Shown here piece by piece: positions 25,246 to 34,500 of a stretch of 64,000 bases of DNA (positions within the stretch are counted from its first letter, which is position 1; each line of letters opens with the position of its first letter). The position numbers were made by a program, and so were the translations under genes. Below the pieces are notes generated by a model. That model was not told the origin of the DNA. It made no database searches and saw nothing but the letters and a program-made list of their open reading frames with translations. This DNA is from Streptomyces sp. NL15-2K (GTDB lineage Bacteria > Actinomycetota > Actinomycetes > Streptomycetales > Streptomycetaceae): assembly GCF_030551255.1 (NCBI RefSeq), contig NZ_CP130630.1:8289501-8353500 (forward strand), read 5' to 3'.

Positions 25246-27615
25246 ATGACCCCACAGCGTCGTGCCTTCCCGTTCCGCGCGCACCGGGCGCCCCGCCTCA
25301 CCCGCCGGGCCGTCCTGCTCGCGGCGGTCCTGGCGGCGGCGTCCGGTGCCACGCCGCACTCCTCCCGCACCTTCCCCCGCACGGCCGACGCCGACCCGTA
25401 CGACACCCTCCGCCGACGCTGGCTCGACATCGCCCTCGGCACCGGCTACGACCCCACCGCCGAGCCGTACGCCTCCCGCCTCGCCCAGACCGGCGAACTC
25501 GCCCGCGGCTTCGGCGCCACCATGGCCCCCACCGCCACCTCCCTCTGGCCCGGCCTCGCCTACGACCCGCCCGCCGGCATCACCCGCAGCTACGCCCGCC
25601 TGTGGACCATGACCCGCGCGTACGTCCAGCCCGGCACCGGCTCGACCGCCGACCCAGCCCTCCTGACCGGCATCCTCCGCGGCCTCGACCACCTCTCCGC
25701 CACGGTCTACAACCCGTCCACCACCCGCTACGGCAACTGGTGGGAATGGCAGATCGGCAGCCCCCGCCTCCTGATGGACATCACGGCCGCCCTCCACGAC
25801 CAGCTCACCGACGCCCGACGAGCCGCCGCCTGCGCCGCCGTCGACCATTTCGTCCCGGCCACGATGCTCACCGACTACTCCGGCACCTCCACCGGCGCCA
25901 ACCGCGTCGACCTGTGCCGCTCCGTCGCCCTGCGCGGCATCCTCGGCCGGACACCCGCCAAGATCGCCCTCGCCCGGGACGCGCTCTCACCGGTCTTCCC
26001 GTACGTCACGACGGGCGACGGCCTCTACGCCGACGGCTCCTTCGTCCAGCACACCTGGGTCGCCTACTCCGGGACGTACGGCCAGGTCATGCTCGACGGA
26101 CTCGGCCGCCTCTTCGCCCTGCTCGCCGGATCCGCCTGGGAGGTGACCGACCCCCACCGGCAGATCGTCCTCGACAGCGTCGAGCACGCCTACGCGCCGC
26201 TGATCCACGACGGCCTGGTGATGGACAGCGTCAACGGCCGTGCCATCAGCCGCGGTCACCTCAAGAGCGACGACCGTCACGTCCTGCGCGGCGACCACTA
26301 CCACGGGCAGGGGATCATCGCGGCGATCGCCCTGCTCGCCGACGGAGCGAGCGCGAGGGAACGCGACAGCTGGCACGCACGCATCAAGGGCTGGATCGAA
26401 CGGGACACTGTTTCCCCGGTCCTGACGGCCCCGCAGTTCGACGTGGCCGACCTCGCCCGGCTGCACAGGGTCGCCGCATCACCGCTCCCGGCCGCGCCCG
26501 AACCCACCGGCCACCGCCTCTTCCCGGCCATGGACCGAGCCGTCCACCGCCGCCCCGGCTTCACCGCGAACATCGCCATGGCCAGCGACCGCATCGCGTA
26601 CTACGAGTGCGGCAACGGCGAGAACCCACGGGGCTGGCACACCGGCGCCGGAATGCTGTACTGGTGGCCCGGCGGCCGCGGTGACCAGTACACGGACTGG
26701 TACTGGCCCACCGTCGACTGGTACCGCCTCCCCGGCACCACCGTCTCCACCAAGCGGCTCCCCGACCGGGCGGGCGGCGAATGGGGCGAGCCCAAACCGG
26801 ACGCACGGTGGGTCGGCGGTACCACCGACGGCGAGTACGCGGCGATCGGCCAGCACCTCAAGGGGCTGGACTCCACCCTGGATGCCCGCACATCGTGGTT
26901 CTGCGTGGATGACTCGGTGATCTGCCTCGGCGCCGGCATCACCTGCACCGACGGGGTCCCCGTCGAGACGGTCGTCGACAACCGCAACCTGGGGGAGGGC
27001 GGCACGCAGTCCTTCGTACGGGGCCCTGGCTGGGCCCACCTGGAGGACCACGGCGGCTGGATCGTGCCCGACGGAAAGCTGCGGACCCTCCGCGAGGACC
27101 GCACCGGCGCCTGGTCCGACATCAACACCAGCGGTACGACCGAGCGCCGCACCCGCCGCTGGCAGACCCTCCTGCTGAGCCACGGCACCGACCCCACGGA
27201 CGCCTCGTACGTCTACGTGCTCATGCCCGGCGCGTCCCTTCGTACGGTCGCCGCCCGCGCCGCCGACCGCCACTGGCTGTCGATCCTCGCCAACGACAGC
27301 CGGTGCCAGGCCGTCCACGTCCCCTCCCTCCACCTGACCGCCGCCAACTTCTGGCAGGCCGCTTCGGCTGGCCCACTGACCGCGTCCGCGGGCGCGAGCG
27401 TGCTGGTCCGCCGCAGCGGCCGTACGGCTACGCTCTGCGTCAGCGAACCACCCCGAACGGGCGAACCCCTGGAGATCATCTGGGACCACCCGGTACGCGG
27501 AGTCGTCCGGGCCGACGACACCGTGGAAGTGGTGGAGACGGGCCGCCGACTGCGCCTCCGCGTCACTCCGGGGAAGGCATGCGCGACGCATGAATGTGAG
27601 GCGGCTCTCATGTGA
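25246..27615 (+). CDS. Secreted polysaccharide lyase family 8 (hyaluronate/chondroitin/xanthan lyase)
   Basis: 789 residues. The N-terminus has a Tat-like signal (RLTRRAVLLAAVLAAASG). An alpha/alpha toroid (about 50-400) carries the PL8 catalytic set: aromatic patch NWWEWQIGSP, Asn219 (STGANRVDL), His269 (SFVQHTW) and Tyr278 (SGTYGQV). The spacings 50 and 9 are the same as in pneumococcal hyaluronate lyase (Asn349, His399, Tyr408). The middle beta-sandwich contains MASDRIAYYECGNGENPRGWHTG, and a C-terminal beta domain closes the protein. It eliminates uronic acid-containing glycans outside the cell; hyaluronan is the most likely substrate among Streptomyces PL8 enzymes. ATG 25246, 33 bp after the SDR stop. 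Confidence 0.92.
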   Translation: MTPQRRAFPFRAHRAPRLTRRAVLLAAVLAAASGATPHSSRTFPRTADADPYDTLRRRWLDIALGTGYDPTAEPYASRLAQTGELARGFGATMAPTATSLWPGLAYDPPAGITRSYARLWTMTRAYVQPGTGSTADPALLTGILRGLDHLSATVYNPSTTRYGNWWEWQIGSPRLLMDITAALHDQLTDARRAAACAAVDHFVPATMLTDYSGTSTGANRVDLCRSVALRGILGRTPAKIALARDALSPVFPYVTTGDGLYADGSFVQHTWVAYSGTYGQVMLDGLGRLFALLAGSAWEVTDPHRQIVLDSVEHAYAPLIHDGLVMDSVNGRAISRGHLKSDDRHVLRGDHYHGQGIIAAIALLADGASARERDSWHARIKGWIERDTVSPVLTAPQFDVADLARLHRVAASPLPAAPEPTGHRLFPAMDRAVHRRPGFTANIAMASDRIAYYECGNGENPRGWHTGAGMLYWWPGGRGDQYTDWYWPTVDWYRLPGTTVSTKRLPDRAGGEWGEPKPDARWVGGTTDGEYAAIGQHLKGLDSTLDARTSWFCVDDSVICLGAGITCTDGVPVETVVDNRNLGEGGTQSFVRGPGWAHLEDHGGWIVPDGKLRTLREDRTGAWSDINTSGTTERRTRRWQTLLLSHGTDPTDASYVYVLMPGASLRTVAARAADRHWLSILANDSRCQAVHVPSLHLTAANFWQAASAGPLTASAGASVLVRRSGRTATLCVSEPPRTGEPLEIIWDHPVRGVVRADDTVEVVETGRRLRLRVTPGKACATHECEAALM

Positions 27616-27769
27616 CGACTTTGTACGACCCCTACAAGCGCGACGCCCTCTGAGCAGTCGGAACGGCTGCATGCCGCCCAGGTTCTGTTCAGGGGTACCA
27701 GGAAAACGGGCCGGACACTGTTCGGAGTCGACGGCTCGCAATCCCTGCCGCGCTTCGTAAGGTCACTAC

Positions 27770-29353
27770 ATGACCGTTTTGGATGAGGCGCCGGGTGAGC
27801 CGACGGACGCGCGCGGCCGGGTGGCCGAGCTGCACGAGATCCGTGCGCAGGCGCTGGCCGGCCCGAGCGAGAAGGCGACCGAGGCGCAGCACGCCAAGGG
27901 CAAGCTGACCGCGCGGGAGCGGATCGAGCTGCTGCTCGATGAGGGTTCGTTCCGGGAGGTCGAGCAGTTGCGGCGGCACCGGGCGACCGGGTTCGGGCTG
28001 GAGGCGAAGAAGCCGTACACGGACGGTGTGATCACCGGCTGGGGCACGGTGGAGGGCCGGACGGTCTTCGTCTACGCCCATGACTTCCGCATCTTCGGCG
28101 GGGCGCTGGGCGAGGCCCACGCCACGAAGATCCACAAGATCATGGACATGGCCATCGCGGCCGGTGCGCCGCTGGTGTCGCTCAACGACGGCGCAGGTGC
28201 CCGCATCCAGGAGGGCGTGTCCGCGCTCGCGGGCTACGGCGGCATCTTCCAGCGCAACACCAAGGCGTCCGGTGTCATCCCGCAGATCAGCGTCATGCTG
28301 GGCCCGTGCGCGGGTGGGGCGGCCTACTCGCCGGCGTTGACGGACTTCGTGTTCATGGTCCGTGACACTTCGCAGATGTTCATCACCGGCCCGGACGTGG
28401 TCAAGGCGGTGACGGGCGAGGAGATCACCCAGAACGGCCTCGGTGGCGCGGACGTGCACGCCGAGACGAGCGGTGTGTGCCACTTCGCCTACGACGACGA
28501 GGAGACGTGCCTGGCGGAGGTGCGTTACCTGCTGTCGATGCTGCCGCAGAACAACCGGGAGAACCCGCCGCGGGTGGAGGTCACCGACGCCGCCGACCGC
28601 CGCTCGGACGTCCTTCTCGACCTGGTCCCGGCGGACGGCAACCGGCCGTACGACATGGCGAAGGTGATCGAGGAGATCGTCGACGACGGCGACTACCTGG
28701 AGGTCCACGAGCGGTGGGCGCGTAACATCATCTGCGCGCTGGCCCGTCTGGACGGCCAGGTGGTGGGCATCGTGGCGAACCAGCCGCAGAGCCTGGCCGG
28801 GGTGCTGGACATCGAGGCGTCCGAGAAGGCCGCACGGTTCGTGCAGATGTGCGACGCGTTCAACATCCCGATCGTCACGTTCCTGGACGTGCCCGGCTTC
28901 CTGCCGGGCGTGGACCAGGAGCACGGCGGGATCATCCGGCACGGCGCGAAGCTGCTGTACGCGTACTGCAACGCCACCGTGCCCCGGATCTCCCTGATCC
29001 TGCGCAAGGCGTACGGCGGTGCCTACATCGTCATGGACAGCCAGTCCATCGGCGCGGACCTGACCTACGCCTGGCCGACGAACGAGATCGCGGTGATGGG
29101 CGCGGAAGGCGCGGCGAATGTCATCTTCCGCCGGCAGATCGCCGACGCCGAGGACCCCGAGGCCATGCGCCAGAAGATGGTCAAGGAGTACAAGTCCGAG
29201 CTGATGCACCCGTACTACGCGGCCGAGCGCGGCCTGGTCGACGACGTCATCGACCCCGCCGAGACCCGCGAGGTGCTGATCAAGTCCCTGGCGATGCTGC
29301 ACACCAAGCACGCCGACCTGCCCTCCCGCAAACACGGCAACCCCCCGCAGTAA
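27770..29353 (+). CDS. accB: Acyl-CoA carboxylase beta subunit (carboxyltransferase)
   Basis: 527 residues with two crotonase-fold carboxyltransferase halves. Forms the hexameric core that, with a biotinylated AccA subunit and AccE, carboxylates acetyl- and propionyl-CoA to malonyl- and methylmalonyl-CoA for fatty acids and polyketides. Motifs: acetyl-CoA loop SLNDGAGARIQEGVSALAGY, ISVMLGPCAGGAAYSPALTD, and the biotin-side LDVPGFLPGVDQEHGGIIRHGAK. Residue 420 is Ile (GGAYIVMDSQSIG), where the propionyl-specific PccB carries Asp (GGAYDVM); Ile is reported for the AccB type that also accepts acetyl-CoA. It precedes accE by 57 bp. Regulation by AccR is known in S. coelicolor; no operator was identified here. 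Confidence 0.95.
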   Translation: MTVLDEAPGEPTDARGRVAELHEIRAQALAGPSEKATEAQHAKGKLTARERIELLLDEGSFREVEQLRRHRATGFGLEAKKPYTDGVITGWGTVEGRTVFVYAHDFRIFGGALGEAHATKIHKIMDMAIAAGAPLVSLNDGAGARIQEGVSALAGYGGIFQRNTKASGVIPQISVMLGPCAGGAAYSPALTDFVFMVRDTSQMFITGPDVVKAVTGEEITQNGLGGADVHAETSGVCHFAYDDEETCLAEVRYLLSMLPQNNRENPPRVEVTDAADRRSDVLLDLVPADGNRPYDMAKVIEEIVDDGDYLEVHERWARNIICALARLDGQVVGIVANQPQSLAGVLDIEASEKAARFVQMCDAFNIPIVTFLDVPGFLPGVDQEHGGIIRHGAKLLYAYCNATVPRISLILRKAYGGAYIVMDSQSIGADLTYAWPTNEIAVMGAEGAANVIFRRQIADAEDPEAMRQKMVKEYKSELMHPYYAAERGLVDDVIDPAETREVLIKSLAMLHTKHADLPSRKHGNPPQ

Positions 29354-29410
29354 CCCAGTGGATCCTGCGCGGTACCCCCGCGGAAACCTCTCTCAGGGAG
29401 ACTGACGCTC

Positions 29411-29602
29411 ATGAACAACCCTGACATCCGTGTCGAGAAGGGCCACGCCGAGCCCGAGGAAGTCGCCGCCATCACGGCGATCCTCCTGGCCCGCGCCGCC
29501 GCCCAGCCGTCCACCACCCCGGCCCACCGAGGCCGCGCCAAGGCCGGCTGGCGCCGCCTGGAGCGCGAGCCCGGCTTCCGCGCCCCGCACAGCTGGCGCT
29601 GA
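29411..29602 (+). CDS. accE: Acyl-CoA carboxylase epsilon subunit
   Basis: 63 residues. The start MNNPDIRVEKGHAEPEEVAA and the remainder (ILLARAA..., GWRRLEREPGFRAPHSWR) are typical of actinobacterial AccE/PccE. This subunit forms a helix plus tail that stabilises the AccB-AccA complex and raises its activity. ATG 29411 is 57 bp after accB in the same orientation, with an AGGGAG box. It ends in a strong terminator 10 bp on, so the operon is accB-accE only. Confidence 0.93.
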   Translation: MNNPDIRVEKGHAEPEEVAAITAILLARAAAQPSTTPAHRGRAKAGWRRLEREPGFRAPHSWR

Positions 29603-29612
29603 GCCCCCTACG

Positions 29613-29654
29613 ACGCGGAAGGGCCCCTCTCGCAGGAGAGGGGCCCTTCCGCGT
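29613..29654. terminator. Terminator of the accBE operon
   Basis: A perfect 19-bp stem (29613-29631 with 29636-29654) and 4-nt loop, 10 bp after the accE stop. Confidence 0.9.
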
Positions 29655-29656
29655 CC

Positions 29657-29825
29657 CTAGTGCCCCGGCAGGCAACATTCGCCCCGTCGCGACGCCCGGC
29701 ACGCACTCTCGCCGCACCGGCCGAAAGCCCAAGTACGTCCAGTACGAGGGCTTTCGGCCGGCACGCCGAGAGCACGCACCGGACGCCGCTCCTTAACGGG
29801 CGAACGTTGCCTGCCGGGGCACTAG
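29657..29825. mobile_element. MITE-like palindromic element with CTAG ends
   Basis: 169 bp with 28-bp terminal inverted repeats carrying one mismatch (29657-29684 and 29798-29825). A second nested inverted repeat of 14 bp lies inside (29717-29730 and 29748-29761), so the whole element can fold on itself. It encodes no protein. Both ends are CTAG, compatible with a TA target duplication as produced by IS630/Tc1-type transposases. It lies between the terminators of two convergent operons. No similarity to the other elements in this window was seen. Confidence 0.75.
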
Positions 29826-29865
29826 GGCCGACCAAGGCAAGCTCGAAAGACGCCTCGACAAAGAC

Positions 29866-29897
29866 GCAGGGCCCCCTCCACGCGGAGAGGGCCCTGC
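29866..29897. terminator. Terminator of the left conservon
   Basis: A hairpin with 9-bp outer stem GCAGGGCCC / GGGCCCTGC (29866-29874 with 29889-29897), 15 bp beyond the cvnD stop on the minus strand. Confidence 0.7.
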
Positions 29898-29912
29898 ACC
29901 ACGTACAGGCGA

Positions 29913-30494
29913 CTACCGCAGCCGCGCCATCAGCGCGTGCTCCACCAGCGTGATCAGCGCCGACTTGGCGTCCGCGCGGTGGCGGGCGTCCGTCGTGATG
30001 ATCGGGGTGTCGGGGCCGATCTGGAGCGCCTCGCGGACCTCGTCCGGCGAGTACGGCTGGTTGCCGTCGAAGCCGTTGAGGGCGATCACGAAGGGCAGGC
30101 CGCTGTTCTCGAAGTAGTCGACCGCGGGGAAGCAGTCGGCGAGGCGCCGGGTGTCCACCAGGACGATCGCGCCGATGGCGCCGCGCACCAGGTCGTCCCA
30201 CATGAACCAGAAGCGGTCCTGGCCCGGCGTACCGAAGAGGTAGAGGATCAGGTCCTGGTCGAGCGTGATGCGGCCGAAGTCCATGGCGACCGTGGTGGTC
30301 GTCTTGTCCCCGGTGTGGGTGAGATCGTCGATGCCCGCGCTCGCGGACGTCATCACGGCCTCTGTGCGCAGCGGGTTGATCTCCGAGACGGCGCCGACGA
30401 ACGTGGTCTTGCCCACGCCGAAGCCGCCCGCCACCACGATCTTCGCGGACGTGGTGGAGCGGGAAGGCCCTCCGCTAGAGCTTGCGAAGTCCAC
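29913..30494 (-). CDS. cvnD2: Conservon CvnD GTPase (left conservon)
   Basis: 193 residues, MglA/Rab-like small GTPase. Motifs: P-loop GGFGVGKTTFVGAVSEI, switch region GRITLDQDLILYLFGTPGQDRF with GTPGQ in place of the usual DTAGQ, and a guanine-specificity variant ALNGFDG. It should cycle with the CvnB roadblock protein and CvnC at the membrane-bound CvnA sensor. It starts at GTG 30494, overlapping the end of cvnC by 20 bp, so translation is coupled. The copy number (2) follows the S. coelicolor naming in which two conservons are adjacent; the exact number is from memory. It shares 135-bp and 119-bp perfectly identical tracts with the right-hand copy. Confidence 0.92.
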   Translation of the reverse strand: MDFASSSGGPSRSTTSAKIVVAGGFGVGKTTFVGAVSEINPLRTEAVMTSASAGIDDLTHTGDKTTTTVAMDFGRITLDQDLILYLFGTPGQDRFWFMWDDLVRGAIGAIVLVDTRRLADCFPAVDYFENSGLPFVIALNGFDGNQPYSPDEVREALQIGPDTPIITTDARHRADAKSALITLVEHALMARLR

Positions 30495-31065
30495 TGAGCA
30501 CCCTTTCGAGCAAAGTCACGTCTGGCTGGCCGCCGGCGTTCTCGTCGCCGCCGGGCTGATGGATGGCGACCAGGCCCGCCTCCGCCAAGTCGGCGACGAG
30601 GATCCTGGCCACGCCGAGAGGGATTGTCAGGAGGGCCGAGATCTCGGCTACCGACTTGATCTCACGGCAGAGGTTGCAGATCCGCTGATGCTCGGGCAGC
30701 TGGCCCTGCATCTGGTGCGGCTGCGCGGTGGTGTGCACCAGCGCCTCGATGGCGAGCTGGTAACGCGGGCGGGTCCGTCCGCCGGTCATGGCGTACGGAC
30801 GCACCAGCGGGTTGTTCGACGACCCTGCGGGCGCCGGCTCGGGGGCGCGTCGCTGCGGCTGCACCGGCTGGATGCGTGGAGCCGGCGGCTGGTCGTACGG
30901 CGACGGCCCGGGACCCTGCGGGCCCTGGGGTGCGTACGGCTGCCGCCGATGGCTCGGTGCGGAGGGGAAGTTGTAACGGTTCGGGTTCTGGGAACCGTCG
31001 CCCTGGCCCTGGGCAGGGCCGTACGACCAGTTGCCCGAAGGTGAACCGCCTGGGGGTGTTGCCAC
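30475..31065 (-). CDS. cvnC2: Conservon CvnC, DUF742 protein with Pro-rich extension
   Basis: 196 residues. The C-terminal 110 form the DUF742 domain: LVRPYAMTGGRTRPRYQLAI, LPEHQRICNLCREIKSVAEI, SALLTIPLGVARILVADLAE and DVTLLERVLSGLRKL. It has a winged-helix-like helical pattern and is a partner of the conservon GTPase and kinase. The first 85 residues are an extension rich in Pro, Gln and Tyr (PSHRRQPYAPQGPQGPGPSP), absent from the right-hand copy and probably disordered. Start GTG 31065; 97 bp separate it from cvnB. Two Cys in NLCRE-type context do not form an obvious metal site. Confidence 0.88.
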   Translation of the reverse strand: MATPPGGSPSGNWSYGPAQGQGDGSQNPNRYNFPSAPSHRRQPYAPQGPQGPGPSPYDQPPAPRIQPVQPQRRAPEPAPAGSSNNPLVRPYAMTGGRTRPRYQLAIEALVHTTAQPHQMQGQLPEHQRICNLCREIKSVAEISALLTIPLGVARILVADLAEAGLVAIHQPGGDENAGGQPDVTLLERVLSGLRKL

Positions 31066-31162
31066 TTTCTTTCCTCCTCCGACTGTGCCGGGGCACCCAT
31101 CACTGTGGAGCCGCGTCCCGAAACCTTACGGCCACGGGACGCCAAAACGCACCGTCTGTCTG

Positions 31163-31585
31163 TTAGTTGAGCAGGCTCCCTTGGAGCTCCGCCCGCAGAT
31201 CGGGCGTCAGGACCGTACCGGCACGGTCCACCAGAAGCGCCATCTCGTACCCGATGAGACCGATGTCCGCCTCCGGATGTGCGAGAACCGCGAGCGAGGA
31301 ACCATCGGAAATGGACATGATGAAGAGGAATCCTCGCTCCATCTCCACAACCGTCTGGTTCACGCTGCCGCCCTCGAAGATGCGCGAGGCGCCGGCGGTC
31401 AGTGAGGTCAGACCGGAGGCGACGGCCGCGAGCTGGTCGGCGCGGTCGCGGGGAAAGCCTTCGGACATCGCCAGAAGGAGTCCGTCGGCGGAGACCACCA
31501 CCGTGTGAGACACCCCGGGGGTGTTGTCCACGAAATTGGTGATCAACCAGTTCAGGTTCTGTGCCGCCTGGCTCATCGGGCTCAC
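31163..31585 (-). CDS. cvnB2: Conservon CvnB, roadblock/LC7 protein
   Basis: 140 residues, a complete roadblock/LC7 (MglB-like) domain: LNWLITNFVDNTPGVSHTVV, VSADGLLLAMSEGFPRDRAD, LTSLTAGASRIFEGGSVNQT and DIGLIGYEMALLVDRAG. MglB-like proteins act as GAP or scaffold for the cognate small GTPase, here CvnD. The start is placed at GTG 31585 because AGGAG (inside the end of cvnA) is then 7 nt away; the other copy has TTG at the same codon, and both are followed by an in-frame ATG three codons later (31576). It lies 1 bp after the cvnA stop, so it is coupled. Confidence 0.9.
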   Translation of the reverse strand: MSPMSQAAQNLNWLITNFVDNTPGVSHTVVVSADGLLLAMSEGFPRDRADQLAAVASGLTSLTAGASRIFEGGSVNQTVVEMERGFLFIMSISDGSSLAVLAHPEADIGLIGYEMALLVDRAGTVLTPDLRAELQGSLLN

Positions 31586-31586
31586 A

Positions 31587-34500
31587 CTAACGCTCCTGGT
31601 TGTAGGTGCTGTCAGGACCACTGTGTTGATTCCTAGTGGCCTGGCCGTTCGTTTCACTACCTGCGTTGCGTCCCCGCTGGACACCGCGGCGCAGGTTGCT
31701 CAGCCTGCCCCGGACGTCCTCGGGAGCGCGGGAGACCTGTGGGCCTCCCTGGGGGGTGGCTTCGGCGGCTCCCTCGACCAGGTTGGCCTTGGGTACCCGC
31801 CGCGGCAGGCCGGAGGAGGTCACCCCGCCCGCCTTGGGCTTCCGGAGCTGCGAGGCCTGCTGCCACCGAGCGTCGTTGGACGAGCGCCAGTCGCCGCTGC
31901 CGTTGCTCTCCGGTGCGGAAGCCGACGGCTCGTGGTTCACGTGCCGCGCGCCGCCCGTGCCGCTCGCGGTGGGTCCGCGGCGCGGGAGCCCGGCGTCGGT
32001 CATGTCGTGAGCGGCGGAGGGGGTCGGCCCCGGACGGTCGAAGCCTACGCGGTTCTGCTCGCTCACGTCAGCGGCCTGCGCAGATTCCGCTTCGGGAGCG
32101 TACTGGTCCGGGTACCCGTTCCGGTAGCCGTCCTGCTGCGGCCAGTCATCCTGGTAGCGCCGCTCTTCGAAGGCCGGGAAGGACTCCGGGGCGGCGGAGT
32201 GGGCCGGTGCGGGCTCCTCCTGACCCTGCTCCGCATACGGGGGCTCGGGGTAGCCGCCGTTGGACGAGAAGGTGTCGTTCTGCGGCAGACCGCCGTTCGG
32301 CGCGTAGTACGACTCGTCGTACGACGGCCGCTGCGGCTCCTCGTAGGCGGTGCGCTGCTGCTCCTCGTACGACGCCTGCTGCCGCTCCTCGTACGACGTC
32401 TGCGCCTGCTGGTCGTAGCCGGTGGGCTGCTGCTCCTGGTAGCCGGGCCCGGCGTCGAAGCCATCGGCGTAGCCGCCTGGCGTCTCCTGACCCTGCTGGC
32501 CGGGGTTCTGGGCCTCCAGGGCCGCGCGGCGCTCCTCGCGCATCAGGGAGCGGCCCACCGGGTCCAGCTCGCGTATGTCGTCCGGCACCTCGGTGTAGCG
32601 GCTGTCGTCGAAGCCGAGCTCCGCCGCCGTACGCATCGGCAGGCCGTTGTTGAAGTTCTCGCCCTGGAAGTTCTGCTCCGGGATGATCTGCGAGACGGTG
32701 AACTCGTCACCGGCGGGCTGCTGGTCGCCGCCACCGCCGTGCGTGATCGCGTCGGGCAGCATGACCAGCGAGGTCGTGCCGGCCTGCTCGCCGGAGGGGC
32801 GCAGCTGGACGCGGATGCCGTGCCGGTCGGACAGCCGGCCGACCACGAACAGGCCCATGCGCTGGGAGATCGCGGCGTCCACGGTCGGCGGGTTGGCCAG
32901 CTTGTGGTTGATGTCCGCGAAGTCCTCGGCGGTGAGGCCGATGCCCTTGTCGTGGATCTCGATCATGATGCGGCCGTCGGGGAGACGGGTCGCGGTGACG
33001 CGGACCTTCGTCTGGGGTGAGGAGAACGTGGTGGCGTTCTCCAGGAGCTCGGCCAGCAGGTGCACGAGGTCGGTCACGGCGCGGCCGTGGATCTCGGCCT
33101 CCGGGACGCCGGACAGCTCGATGCGCTCGTACTGCTCCACCTCGGAGGAGGCGGCGCGCAGCACGTCGACCAGCGGGACCGGCTGGTCCCAGCGGCGGCC
33201 GGGCTCCTCGCCGGCGAGGACCAGGAGGTTCTCGCCGTTGCGGCGCATACGGGTGGCCAGGTGGTCCAGCTTGAAGAGGTTCTCCAGCTGGTCCGGCTCG
33301 GCCTCGTTGTTCTCCAGGTCGGTGATCAGGGTCAGCTGGCCCTCGATCAGCGACTGGTTGCGGCGCGACAGGTTGGTGAAGATCGCGTTGATGTTGCCCC
33401 GCAGCAGGGCCTGCTCGGCGGCGAGCCGGACGGCCTCGCGGTGGACCTGGTCGAAGGCCCGGGCGACCTCGCCGATCTCGTCCTTGGTGGTGATCGGGAT
33501 CGGGGAGACGCGGGTGTCGACGCGGCCGGGGTCGGTGCGCGAGAGCTGGTCGACCAGCATCGGCAGGCGCTGCTCGGCGATGCCGAAGGCGGCGTTGCGC
33601 AGTTGGCGCATCGCGCGGCTCATCTGGCGGGCCACCATGCCGGCCAGGATGTAGGCGGCGAGCAGCGCGAACACGACGGCGGCACCGGTGATGAAGGCGT
33701 CGCGCCGGGCGTTGTCGGAGATGCCGGCGGCCTCGTTCACCGCGGTGTCGGTCAGCTCGGATTCGATCTGGTGGTAGGCGTTGAACTTCAGGGTGTTGAC
33801 CGCCCACCAGTTCTCCGCGGTGATGCCCTTCCGGGCGAGGGCCTCACGCTCGGAGGCGTCCGTGCTCTCCAGCGCCGACATGGCCTTGATCATGTCGGTC
33901 GGGTCGGACGGCGGCGGCACGTAGGTCTCGCCCTTGGCCCTGGCCTCCTGGGCGGCCTTCTGGGCCATGGCCGTGCCGTCGGCCTGGATCTGCTTCTTGG
34001 CCGCGTCCAGCTTGGCGATGTCCTGCGCGGTACCGCCGCTCTCGTACTCCTGGATGGCGATGCCCTCCAGGTAGGCGTACGAGGTCAGGGCGACGCGCTG
34101 CTGGGCCAGGCTCGCGGCGCTGGTGCCCGGCTTGATCAGCAGGTGCATGCCGATGGAGCGCTCCAGAGACAGAGCGCCCTTGGTGAGCGAGATGGCGTAG
34201 ACCGTGCGGCCGTAGCTGGTGATGTTGCCGGTGCCCAGGCCGAGCTCGTTGGAGAACTCGAGCAGCTTGTGCTCGACGTCGACGTAACCCTCTTCGGTCT
34301 TCACGCCCGTGAGGCTGGGGCCGTAGGCGGCCGCGCGGAGCTTCGCCAGCCCCGGCTCCACCTCGCGGAAGCGGGCGAGGCGCCGCTCGAGGTTGGGCCG
34401 GTCCGGCATGCTCTTGGCGGCCTCGTCGAAGGCGTCGGCGGCCCGGTCCGTGTTCCGGCGGGCCTGGACGACGGTCGCGTCGTCCTGGCCCTTGCCCTCC

